Shown piece by piece: positions 7,476 through 13,725 of a stretch of 19,541 nt of DNA. The stretch comes from GCA-2684655 sp051278165 (GTDB lineage Bacteria; Planctomycetota; UBA1135; UBA2386). A program made the position numbers and the translations under genes. Location: positions 1 through 19,541 of the forward strand of contig JBNMNW010000086.1 of NCBI GenBank assembly GCA_051278165.1. Reading direction: 5' to 3'. The notes below the pieces were generated by a model. The model did not search any database. It was given only the letters and a program-made list of their open reading frames with translations, and was not told where the DNA came from. Numbering within the stretch: the first letter of the stretch is position 1; each line of letters starts with the position of its first letter.

Positions 7476-8513
7476 TTAAGAATCCTGACCAACCCGGATC
7501 GCGAGCTTGCCAAAATTCTTGCCTTCGAGAAGACCGATGAATGCACTCGGCGCGTTGTCGAGTCCGTCGACCACGTCTTCGATGTATTTCACCTTGCCTT
7601 CAGCGATCCATGGCTTCATCGCGGCGAGGAACTCGGCATAGCGTGACCCGTAGTCGTCGAAAATGATGAAACCCTGTGCCTTGATACGTCGAACCAGGAA
7701 CGTCTTCATTAACAGTGACAAACGGTCTGGCCCCGATGGCAGCTCAGTATCGTTGTAGTGTGAGATCAATCCGCATATGGGAATGCGAGCCTTGGCATTC
7801 AGCAACGGAAGCACTGCGTCAAAGACCTTCCCACCCACACTCTCAAAGTAGACGTCGATGCCTTTCGGGCACGCGGCAGCAAGTTGATCAGCGAAGTCAG
7901 CAACATAGTGATCGAGGCACGCATCAAATCCGAACGTCGAGACACCGGCGTCGCATTTCTTCGGCCCACCGGCAACCCCGACAACACGACAGCCCTTTAG
8001 TTTTGCAATTTGCCCAACGACGGAACCGACAGCGCCCGTTGCCGCGGCCACCACGACAGTCTCCCCGGCTATTGGTTGGCCGATATCAAGCAGCCCCATA
8101 TATGCAGTGAATCCAGGCATACCCAAGACGCCAAGTGCCAGCGATGGATGATCGAGGCCCTTCCCCAACGGCATCAATCCAACACCATCTGAGATGGCGT
8201 AGTCCTGCCAGCCGCTATTGGCCAGAACCCAATCGCCCACGGCGAACTCGGGATGCCGAGTTTGTTCCACCCGGCACACAGCGCCGCCAACCATGACATC
8301 GCCGAGTGCAATCTCCGGCGCGTAGGACGGGGCGTCGCTCATGCGCCCTCGCATGTACGGATCGAGTGAGAGGTACACCGTCCGCAGTAGCACCTGCCCT
8401 TCGATCGCTTCCGGAATGCCGGAACTCTCCAGCCGAAAGTCATTCGGCGACGGGGCACCATGCGGGCGTGAATTCAGGACGATGCGGCGGTTGCTGTCGT
8501 GGGTTTGAGTCAT
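7476..8513 (-). CDS. MDR-type NADP-dependent oxidoreductase Red1 (PTGR/curcumin-reductase-like)
   Basis: The product has 345 residues from the ATG at 8513; upstream in-frame codons lie in the leader repeat. It is a zinc-free medium-chain dehydrogenase/reductase of the leukotriene B4 12-hydroxydehydrogenase/CurA/YncB group, which reduces the C=C bond of alpha,beta-unsaturated ketones and aldehydes with NADPH. Visible signatures are NRRIVLNSRPHGAPSPNDF, VYLSLDPYMRGRM, GMPGFTAYMGLLDIG and the nucleotide-binding AAATGAVGSVVGQIAK, followed by VVGVAGGPKKC. The C-terminus ends GKLAIRVGQDS. A second copy (Red2, 9527-10528) matches at about nine residues in ten by eye. The role may be detoxification of reactive electrophiles; the substrate is unknown. 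Confidence 0.9.
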   Translation of the reverse strand: MTQTHDSNRRIVLNSRPHGAPSPNDFRLESSGIPEAIEGQVLLRTVYLSLDPYMRGRMSDAPSYAPEIALGDVMVGGAVCRVEQTRHPEFAVGDWVLANSGWQDYAISDGVGLMPLGKGLDHPSLALGVLGMPGFTAYMGLLDIGQPIAGETVVVAAATGAVGSVVGQIAKLKGCRVVGVAGGPKKCDAGVSTFGFDACLDHYVADFADQLAAACPKGIDVYFESVGGKVFDAVLPLLNAKARIPICGLISHYNDTELPSGPDRLSLLMKTFLVRRIKAQGFIIFDDYGSRYAEFLAAMKPWIAEGKVKYIEDVVDGLDNAPSAFIGLLEGKNFGKLAIRVGQDS

Positions 8514-8524
8514 AGGTTTCGACG

Positions 8525-8737
8525 CAGTTCGGGCTGGTCTTGATGGCAGGCGTCGCGCGGATGTCAAGAGAGTCCAGGCGACTGGATGACGGTCCCTTGT
8601 AGTGGCTGGTATTGAGAGCCTGATGAAGTCGGTGTGAGCAGGTTCTCATGCGAGGTGGCCGTGTAGTCTGCCCGTTGAGCCAGCGGTGCCCGGGCACCAT
8701 GGTGATGCGCCCGCCATCACCTTTGCGTGCGCGTGCC
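8525..8737 (-). repeat. repeated leader, copy B (before Red1)
   Basis: This is the second full copy of the leader at 7160-7370, collinear from the start-proximal TTCGGGCTGGTCTTG block to the GCGTGCC at its far end. The core around 8593-8654 is almost identical to copy A. It fills most of the 323-bp gap between Red1 and the sigma factor gene. No gene is visible in the remainder (8738-8836). Confidence 0.75.
8685..8704. promoter_or_regulatory. overlapping palindromes in the Red1 leader
   Basis: GGTGCCCGGGCACC (8685-8698) is a perfect 14-base palindrome. It overlaps a second one, CACCATGGTG (8695-8704). Copy A carries nearly the same 20 bases at 7320-7339, but two changes break the symmetry there. 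It could be an operator for a dimeric regulator or an RNA hairpin. There is no adjoining T-run to support a terminator. Confidence 0.35.
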
Positions 8738-8836
8738 CCGCAGTCGTTGGTTGCCTGGACGGTCTCGGTGCTATCCGCTCGAACTCAGCTTCGTCCGAAT
8801 GCCGTCCCCAAAACTCGATAATCGCCGGTCGGCAAT

Positions 8837-9427
8837 TCATGCAAACGAGGCATGTCGGGAGCACTCATGCGTCACCTGCCTGATCCGATGGTTTGACCCA
8901 AGGAGCTCGCGAACGCGCTTCAAGCCTCTTCGCGCGTGGCTCTTGACCGTGCCCAAAGCCATCCCTGTTGTGTCCGAGATCTGCTGATGAGATCGTCCGT
9001 GCACCAAAGCAAGATGCAGCACTGCGCGCTGGTTCGGCCGCAATTCCTGCATGGCACCAGAAACCCGGCTGACCTCGTCATTGAGCTCAAGCGTGTCGGG
9101 TTGACGGTCTTGAGCGACTTCCTCAGCCTCCGCAAGTGAATGGAACGTTGGCGCGCGACCACGCTTGCGGCTGCGATCGATCAAGCGACGCCGCGCAAGC
9201 GTCATGACGAACGTCATTGCCGACCCTAGCTCCCCGTCGAAACGATGTGCGCTCTTCCACAGGTCGACGAAGATGTCCTGAGTCGCGTCTTCCGCGTCAC
9301 TGTAATTGCCGAGATAGCGCCGAGCGAGACTCCATACCGGGCTGGTGAAATGGTGCAAGCAAGCCTCAACCGCCGCGGGCTTGCCCGCCGCTACGTCAAT
9401 CAGGATTTGGTTGGTTGCGTTCGTCAT
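8837..9427 (-). CDS. ECF-type RNA polymerase sigma factor
   Basis: The predicted product from the ATG at 9427 has 196 residues. Region 2 is seen in PVWSLARRYLGNYSDAEDAT and QDIFVDLWKSAHRFDG, followed by MTFVMTLARRRLIDRSRKR. Region 4 is seen in LRPNQRAVLHLALVHGRSHQ and the helix-turn-helix QISDTTGMALGTVKSHARRG. It would direct RNA polymerase to a small regulon, perhaps including these stress genes. No anti-sigma gene follows; downstream lies the Red1 leader. The frame is open upstream without a stop into Red2, so it may also be made as the C-terminal part of a fusion. No clear Shine-Dalgarno precedes its ATG. Confidence 0.88.
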   Translation of the reverse strand: MTNATNQILIDVAAGKPAAVEACLHHFTSPVWSLARRYLGNYSDAEDATQDIFVDLWKSAHRFDGELGSAMTFVMTLARRRLIDRSRKRGRAPTFHSLAEAEEVAQDRQPDTLELNDEVSRVSGAMQELRPNQRAVLHLALVHGRSHQQISDTTGMALGTVKSHARRGLKRVRELLGSNHRIRQVTHECSRHASFA

Positions 9428-10528
9428 CGGCCGTTTTTGCGAGGCCGCGTCGATTGCTCGTCGAGGCCCGCACGGATATCGCTTGGCCCCAACTATGGCA
9501 TAGGCACTCATCGGTAAGCGACTGACCGCGAGCTTGCCAAAATTCTTGCCTTCGAGAAGACCAATGAATGCACTCGGCGCGTTGTCGAGTCCGTCGACGA
9601 CGTCTTCGATGTATTTCACCTTGCCTTCAGCAATCCATGGCTTCATCGCGGCGAGAAACTCGGCATATCGTGACCCGTAGTCGTCGAACATAATTCCCTG
9701 TACCTTGATACGTCGAATCAGGAACGTCTTCATTAACAGTGACAAACGGTCTGGCCCTGATGGCAGCTCAGTGTCGTTGTAGTGTGCGATCAATCCGCAT
9801 ATGGGAATGCGAGCCTTGGCGTTCAGTAATGGAAGCACTGCGTCAAAGACTCTCTCCCCCACGCTCTCGAAGTAGACGTCGATGCCTTTCGGGCACGCGG
9901 CAGCAAGTTGATCAGCGAAGTCGGCAACATAGTGATCGAGGCACGCATCGAATCCGAACGTCGAGACACCGGCGTCGCATTTCTTCGGCCCGCCGGCGAC
10001 ACCGACAACACGACAGCCCATCAGTTTTGCAATTTGCCCAACGACGGAGCCGACCGCGCCCGTTGCCGCGGTCACCACGACAGTCTCCCCGGGCTTTGGC
10101 TGGCCGATATCAAGCAGCCCCATATATGCCGTGAATCCCGGCATGCCCAAGACGCCAAGGGCCAGCGATGGATGTTCGAAGTCCTTTCCCAACGGTATCA
10201 GTCCAACACCATCTGAGATGGCGTAGTCCTGCCCGCCGCTATTGGCCAGAACCCAATCGCCCACGGCGAACTCGGGATGTCGAGTTTGTTCCACCCGGCA
10301 CACAGCGCCGCCAACCATGACCTCGCCGAGTGCAATCTCCGGCGCGTAGGACGGGGCTTCGCTCATGCGCCCTCGCACGTACGGATCGAGTGAGAGATAC
10401 ACCGTCCGCAGTAGCACCTGCGCTTCCGGAATGTCGGAACTCTCCAGCCGAAAGTCATTCGGCGACGGGGCGCCACGCGGTCGTGAATTCAGGACGATGC
10501 GGCGGTTGTTGTCGTAGGTGTAAATCAT
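8837..10528 (-). CDS. Red2: second MDR reductase, read through in frame into the ECF sigma factor
   Basis: From the ATG at 10528, residues 1 to about 334 are a near-copy of Red1, including VVVTAATGAVGSVVGQIAK and the GKNFGKLA close. At 9527 the similarity stops: Red1 continues IRVGQDS and then a stop, whereas here the frame runs VSRLPMSAYAIVGAKR and on, about 33 codons, into the sigma factor Met at 9427. No stop intervenes, so a 563-residue reductase-sigma fusion is encoded. Differences from Red1 include a two-residue deletion (PEAQVLL for PEAIEGQVLL). The reductase nucleotide site and both sigma regions appear intact. The frame also extends upstream through a dehydrogenase fragment to 10789 (650 codons). 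Whether the cell makes the fusion, separate sigma or both cannot be told from sequence. Confidence 0.8.
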   Translation of the reverse strand: MIYTYDNNRRIVLNSRPRGAPSPNDFRLESSDIPEAQVLLRTVYLSLDPYVRGRMSEAPSYAPEIALGEVMVGGAVCRVEQTRHPEFAVGDWVLANSGGQDYAISDGVGLIPLGKDFEHPSLALGVLGMPGFTAYMGLLDIGQPKPGETVVVTAATGAVGSVVGQIAKLMGCRVVGVAGGPKKCDAGVSTFGFDACLDHYVADFADQLAAACPKGIDVYFESVGERVFDAVLPLLNAKARIPICGLIAHYNDTELPSGPDRLSLLMKTFLIRRIKVQGIMFDDYGSRYAEFLAAMKPWIAEGKVKYIEDVVDGLDNAPSAFIGLLEGKNFGKLAVSRLPMSAYAIVGAKRYPCGPRRAIDAASQKRPMTNATNQILIDVAAGKPAAVEACLHHFTSPVWSLARRYLGNYSDAEDATQDIFVDLWKSAHRFDGELGSAMTFVMTLARRRLIDRSRKRGRAPTFHSLAEAEEVAQDRQPDTLELNDEVSRVSGAMQELRPNQRAVLHLALVHGRSHQQISDTTGMALGTVKSHARRGLKRVRELLGSNHRIRQVTHECSRHASFA

Positions 10529-10529
10529 A

Positions 10530-10612
10530 CGTTTCGACGCTGTTCGGGCTGGTCTTGACGGCAGGCGCCGCACGGATCTCAAGAGAGTCAGGGCGACTCG
10601 ATGACGCTCCCT
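10530..10612 (-). repeat. repeated leader, truncated copy C (before Red2)
   Basis: The start-proximal part of the leader (GTTCGGGCTGGTCTTGACGG through GGCGACTCGATGACGCTCCC on the plus strand) matches copies A and B. It then ends abruptly at about 10612, where dehydrogenase-derived sequence begins. The conserved TTGTAG and later blocks, including the palindrome, are missing. If the promoter lies in those blocks, Red2 has lost it and depends on transcription from GSP2. Confidence 0.65.
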
Positions 10613-10619
10613 ATCTTCT

Positions 10620-10789
10620 TTCGCGGAGCCGTTGGACAGCGCGGTGTCACCCTGGAGTAAAAACAGATCGGCACTGCGGGTAATGGTCTTCGTGATCCTG
10701 ACGAGAGCTTCCGTGGCCTTCTCGGCGCTCGACTCCGTATGCTCGACGAAGCGCTCCTTGCCCGCACCCTGATCGACGATCGCAAACAT
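10620..10789 (-). pseudogene. truncated second alcohol dehydrogenase (N-terminal fragment)
   Basis: The first 55 or so codons from the ATG at 10789 (MFAIVDQGAGKERFVEH and so on to FLLQGDTA) align with the start of the intact dehydrogenase (MQALVYQGPGKKNFVEH, HILKGDVA). The zinc ligand site ICGTDLH is changed to TRSADLF, so C38 is lost, and everything beyond is deleted. The junction joins it in frame to leader copy C and Red2. The ATG still overlaps the GSP2 stop as TGATG, as in the intact pair. It cannot be an active enzyme, but its translation may carry ribosomes into Red2. Confidence 0.85.
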
Positions 10790-11337
10790 CAGTTGAGCCC
10801 CTTCGAGGTGCCGGGCATCACCAAGACGCTCGCGATCGGTAGTTCCGAAACTTCGCTCGGGGCATCGGGAGCAGCCCGCGGAGAGATGAGGATTCGCTTG
10901 ACCTTGGCCACCTCGGCGGCGGAACCATTAACCACGAGCACGAACTTGGTGGCGTAGATCGCGGCCTCGTATTGCACAGCGCTGCCGAGCCCGTGGAGCG
11001 CGGCGCCGAGTGCGCACATCCCTCCGACCATAACGGCACCCGCCAAGGCCCCAACGATGCTGCCGACAATCGGGCCGAACACCGTCAAGTGGTCAACGCC
11101 TGGAATCACGAACATCGCGGCGCCAAGCAGCAGGCCCCAGAAGGCTCCGAATCGGCCCCACTCCCTCATGCGCTCGCCGACATTATAGAAACCCATGACG
11201 TGCTCTTGGTTGCACTTTCCCTTGCAGGCGATCGACAGCTTCATCGTGTCAACGTGGTGGCTATCTAGCTCCTTGATGCTGGCTTCGGCTTCCATGCGCG
11301 AGTCGAAGACCCAGAGGATGGCGCTGTTAGTTGTCAT
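10789..11337 (-). CDS. general-stress membrane protein GSP2 (diverged paralogue of GSP1)
   Basis: The product has 182 residues and is collinear with GSP1: N-terminal AILWVFDSRMEAEASIKELD, then EEH-equivalent QEHVMGFYNVGERMREWG, a Gly-rich hydrophobic hairpin (GAFWGLLLGAAMFVIPGVDH, VGSIVGALAGAVMVGGMCAL) and a closing KFVLVVNGSAAEVAKVKRIL. It lacks four residues of the first hydrophobic run and five before VQYE. The divergence is much greater than between Red1 and Red2. Its partner dehydrogenase is truncated, so GSP2 may work alone or be on the way to loss, although the frame is intact. The upstream leader keeps only a trace of the repeat. Confidence 0.78.
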   Translation of the reverse strand: MTTNSAILWVFDSRMEAEASIKELDSHHVDTMKLSIACKGKCNQEHVMGFYNVGERMREWGRFGAFWGLLLGAAMFVIPGVDHLTVFGPIVGSIVGALAGAVMVGGMCALGAALHGLGSAVQYEAAIYATKFVLVVNGSAAEVAKVKRILISPRAAPDAPSEVSELPIASVLVMPGTSKGLN

Positions 11338-11347
11338 GACGGTTGCT

Positions 11348-11380
11348 CATGTTTGTCTTGATGGAAGGCGGCGCTCGTCG
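11348..11380 (-). repeat. repeated leader, trace copy D (before GSP2)
   Basis: TTTGTCTTGATGGAAGGCGG on the plus strand matches the start-proximal block of copy A (GGTCTTGTTGGAAGGCGG). Similarity fades after about 11380. It supports common ancestry of the GSP1 and GSP2 upstream regions, which have since diverged. Confidence 0.45.
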
Positions 11381-11448
11381 CCAATTCGGCAAAGCTGTCT
11401 GTATTTGATCTGGATGTAAGTCGCTGCGGTTCGGTGAGCCCGCTCTGT

Positions 11449-12618
11449 TCAGTACCGGTAGATCGCAGCCACCCCCGTTTGCGATGGCATCCGTTCGGCG
11501 GGAATCACCAGCACCGTGCCGCCCTTCTTCGCGACCAACTCGCCCAGATCGTCGAGCAGGTCATCGACGTGTGGATCGCCCAGGCTGTCGAAGTCGACCC
11601 GCCCTGTCGGGCCATCAATCCGACCGGCGATCTGGTGATCGGCGTCGATCAGCAGGGTCGCAACCTGGCCGCCGGTGGCGGCCTCGGCTACCTGCGTCAC
11701 ATCGTCACTTCCCAAACTCTTCGAACGGGCTTGCTCGAACTCGTCGACCAGGGACGCAAGCCGCGCGTGATATTGAGGCTCGACAACCTTCCAGGCGTGG
11801 GCACGTAGTTCGTCCGCCGGCAGGGCGTGGGGGCTCAAGGAAACCCCTTCGGCGGCGAGCTGCGGGTTCTGACTGACTTGATGGAAGAGGTGATGGTGTT
11901 CGGGCAACGCCGCCAGAATCAGTGGCAGGCCCGAGGGTTTGCTGTAGTGCTCCAGGATCGAGCGATCGACAGCGCGGAAGAACCGATCCGCGTCGCTGTC
12001 TGCCTCGTCCGCCTTCGCCCCGCTGCCGTGATGCATTGCAGTGCTGTTCCCGCCAACTCCTCCATAAGAAGCGACGGTTTGGTGCGCATCCGTCAATTCG
12101 CCGCCCAGCGCGTCCGCGATCGTGCGCGGCACTTCCGGAGCCAGATCGAGTTCTTCCAGTCCGTGACGGTTGCCCTCGAACAAACGAATCTTGTCGAGGC
12201 TCAGCCCAAGAACTTGGTAGCGATCGACCGACTGCAGGAAGCGCCGAAGCGGTTTCGTATGGAAGCTGTCTGCGGCCACGACCAACTCGGTAACCGGCTG
12301 CGGAATCCGCATCGTGCGAAAGAAGCCGGGCCCACCCAGTACGGCCAGGCCATCGAGGGTGTGCTTCCAAAACTCGGTATCGCGTGCAAGGGCTTCGAAG
12401 GGTTCCAGCAACAGCCGCGCATCCGCGTTCGAATACTCCTGGCGGAGCGATGCAGCAAGCTCCTTGACGAGGTTGCGGAATCGGATCGGGTCCTGCTGGT
12501 TCTCCGGATACCGCCGATTGGTCGGCTGGTAAAGCGAGAGACACGGTGGCTTGGGGTCAGACAAGACTCCGGCAAGCAGTTCATTCGTAAGTCGGGTCAT
12601 CGTGGGGTTCTTGATCAT
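11449..12618 (-). CDS. eRF1-like protein of the bacterial baeRF group
   Basis: The product has 389 residues from the ATG at 12618. The opening CLSLYQPTNRRYPENQQDPI with RFRNLVKELAASL and the ending VIPAERMPSQTGVAAIYRY are typical of bacterial proteins related to archaeo-eukaryotic release factor eRF1 (baeRF, probably family 7). Between them lie a central domain (LGLSLDKIRLFEGNRHGLEEL) and a His/Gly-rich loop (TAMHHGSGAKADEADSDADR). The family is proposed to act on ribosomes or stalled translation; no function is proven for this type. The start is set by a GGAG site 6 nt upstream, conserved at the second copA locus; a GTG at 12633 and an ATG at 12630 overlap the decayed copA end. Soluble, no signal peptide. 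Confidence 0.8.
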   Translation of the reverse strand: MIKNPTMTRLTNELLAGVLSDPKPPCLSLYQPTNRRYPENQQDPIRFRNLVKELAASLRQEYSNADARLLLEPFEALARDTEFWKHTLDGLAVLGGPGFFRTMRIPQPVTELVVAADSFHTKPLRRFLQSVDRYQVLGLSLDKIRLFEGNRHGLEELDLAPEVPRTIADALGGELTDAHQTVASYGGVGGNSTAMHHGSGAKADEADSDADRFFRAVDRSILEHYSKPSGLPLILAALPEHHHLFHQVSQNPQLAAEGVSLSPHALPADELRAHAWKVVEPQYHARLASLVDEFEQARSKSLGSDDVTQVAEAATGGQVATLLIDADHQIAGRIDGPTGRVDFDSLGDPHVDDLLDDLGELVAKKGGTVLVIPAERMPSQTGVAAIYRY

Positions 12619-12624
12619 GAGTAT

Positions 12625-12628
12625 CTCC
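12625..12628 (-). promoter_or_regulatory. ribosome binding site deciding the baeRF start
   Basis: GGAG on the minus strand, followed by ATACTC and the ATG at 12618. The same site and spacing (GGAGACACTCATG) occurs after the intact copA, where the upstream in-frame ATG is replaced by ACG. The conserved start is therefore the one at 12618. Confidence 0.65.
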
Positions 12629-12629
12629 A

Positions 12630-12800
12630 TCACACGCGTGCGCGCCGTCGGCGGCGCGCATTGCCGATCACCGACACGGAGCAGAAGCTCTCGTGGCGGC
12701 TGCGATCATCGGTCACAAAGCAACCCGAATGAGGGTCGAGCACGCCAGTGGGAACCGGCACTCCTGCGGCGCTATCGAAGCAGGCGAACTGAGGGCTCGC
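12630..12800 (-). pseudogene. decayed 3' end of a second copA
   Basis: The minus-strand frame ending at 12630 closes with SVSVIGNARRRRRARV. The intact copA closes with SVSVIGNALRLRRARL. Upstream, AAGVPVPTGVLDPHSG corresponds to AVGVPIAAGVLYPVFG, so roughly the last 55 codons can be aligned. The YN pair needed for metal transport is DS here, and the membrane segment is broken by charged residues (VTDDRSRHES). No ATPase catalytic domain exists upstream, where the CsbD gene begins at 12856. It is a non-functional fragment. Confidence 0.85.
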
Positions 12801-12855
12801 TTCTCGGTTCGCGCCGGTCGATCCTGCTTCATCGCATGGATCACAAGTTCGCCGG

Positions 12856-13092
12856 TTACTCGCTCGCCTCGCGCTCTTCGATCTCATCGCGCACCTCGCG
12901 CTCCTTGCACCACTTGGCCCAATCGCGCTTGGCCACGTCTTTGGCAATGCCGTAGCGCTCCTGGATGCGACCCGCCGCCTGCTCCGCGTCGCCTTCGATG
13001 CAACGCATGTCGTCGTCGTTGAGCTTGCCCCACCGCGTCTTGATCTTGCCCTTAAGCTGATGCCACTTGCCCTTGATGATCTCGTTGTTCAT
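12856..13092 (-). CDS. CsbD-like stress protein
   Basis: The product has 78 residues and covers the CsbD domain: MNNEIIKGKWHQLKGKIKTR, WGKLNDDDMRCIEGDAEQAA and GRIQERYGIAKDVAKRDWAK, then an acidic/basic C-terminal tail. The family members are small, highly charged, helical, soluble proteins induced by general stress in many bacteria; their biochemical role is unknown. CGGAG just before the ATG at 13092 gives a good ribosome site. It lies between the SRPBCC gene and the decayed copA fragment, all on one strand. An internal Cys and the Trp-rich end (DWAKWCKE) are slightly unusual. Confidence 0.88.
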   Translation of the reverse strand: MNNEIIKGKWHQLKGKIKTRWGKLNDDDMRCIEGDAEQAAGRIQERYGIAKDVAKRDWAKWCKEREVRDEIEEREASE

Positions 13093-13156
13093 GGAATGCT
13101 CCGTCCTCTTGCCCCTTGGAATCGTGAGGTGCGGAACCGGGGAGTCCCGCGCCTTA

Positions 13157-13170
13157 GCTCGCCGGCGAGC
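13157..13170. repeat. perfect 14-base palindrome between SRPBCC and csbD genes
   Basis: GCTCGCCGGCGAGC reads the same on both strands. It lies in the 132-bp gap between the SRPBCC stop and the csbD start. It could be an operator, but it has no spacer for a stable hairpin and no T-run for termination. Confidence 0.3.
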
Positions 13171-13224
13171 AGCAACACACGGGGGTGTCTGCCGCGCCTG
13201 GCATCCAGTCTTGCTATGTCGCGA

Positions 13225-13725
13225 CTAGGAGTTGCCCGGACTCGCGTCCGCGGCCCGCGCGACCGAGTCTTTGTTCGGAACCTGCCCACGCCACGCGCCG
13301 GTGGCCCCCCCCCGCTTCTCGACGAACTCGACGAAGCGCGCCAAGTCCTTCTCGATGTCCAACCCCGGCACGCCGACGAACGTGCCAACCTTCTCGATGA
13401 GGCCATCGGGCTCGAACTCCAGCTGCAGCATCACGCGGCACTTGTTGGCGGACAGGCGATGGAAGGTAACCACGCCGCTGTTGTGAGGGCCGTTTGTCGA
13501 CTTCCACGCGATGCGCTGATCGGGGATCTGTTCGACGATCTCGGCGGTGAACTCGCGCACGCTGCCGCCGAGATTCACGCGCCACAGCAAGTGCGTCGCG
13601 TCGAGTTGGCGCACGCTCTCAACGTGCCGCATGAACCGTGGAAACTCTTCGAACTGCGTCCACTGGTTGTAAGCCGTCGCGACCGGAACATTGATGTCGA
13701 CGCCGCTCTTAAGATTGTCTGTCAT
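13225..13725 (-). CDS. SRPBCC-fold protein (polyketide cyclase/dehydrase-like)
   Basis: The product has 166 residues from the ATG at 13725, chosen for its GAGG ribosome site. The sequence follows the START/Bet v1-like SRPBCC plan: SGVDINVPVATAYNQWTQFE with EFPRFMRHVESVRQLD at the start, strands LLWRVNLGGSVREFTAEIVE and RIAWKSTNGPHNSGVVTFHR, and a long C-terminal helix (DLARFVEFVEKRG). Such proteins bind hydrophobic ligands in a central cavity; this subgroup is common in stress clusters but has no assigned ligand. The C-terminal GATGAWRGQV agrees with relatives, so the frame across a nine-base G run (13305-13313) is correct in this copy. It is the first gene of the stress block after the signalling operon. 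Confidence 0.82.
   Translation of the reverse strand: MTDNLKSGVDINVPVATAYNQWTQFEEFPRFMRHVESVRQLDATHLLWRVNLGGSVREFTAEIVEQIPDQRIAWKSTNGPHNSGVVTFHRLSANKCRVMLQLEFEPDGLIEKVGTFVGVPGLDIEKDLARFVEFVEKRGGATGAWRGQVPNKDSVARAADASPGNS
13305..13313 (-). repeat. nine-base G run inside the SRPBCC gene
   Basis: Nine consecutive C on the plus strand (G on the coding strand) encode the Gly-Gly of KRGGATG. Runs of this length are prone to slippage. A one-base change would replace the last 26 or so residues. Confidence 0.6.

Noticed and set aside
8525..8737. Leader repeat as an insertion sequence or miniature transposon
   Set aside because: No terminal inverted repeats, target-site duplication or transposase; the copies keep the same position before start codons, which fits gene-with-leader duplication.
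9739..10134. Plus-strand open frame opposite Red2, with a similar one at 7715-8110 opposite Red1
   Set aside because: The similarity between them only reflects the reductase duplication; the translation is Arg/Ser/Gln-rich and typical of an antisense shadow.
12630..12947. A real 105-residue gene ending at 12630
   Set aside because: Only the last 55 or so codons are meaningful and they match a decayed copA C-terminus; the upstream part has no homologue and overlaps the csbD gene.
933..13725. Identity with the known transmissible locus of stress tolerance (heat-resistance locus)
   Set aside because: No ClpK-type ATPase, small heat-shock protein, FtsH, YfdX, HdeD, KefB or DegP gene is seen.
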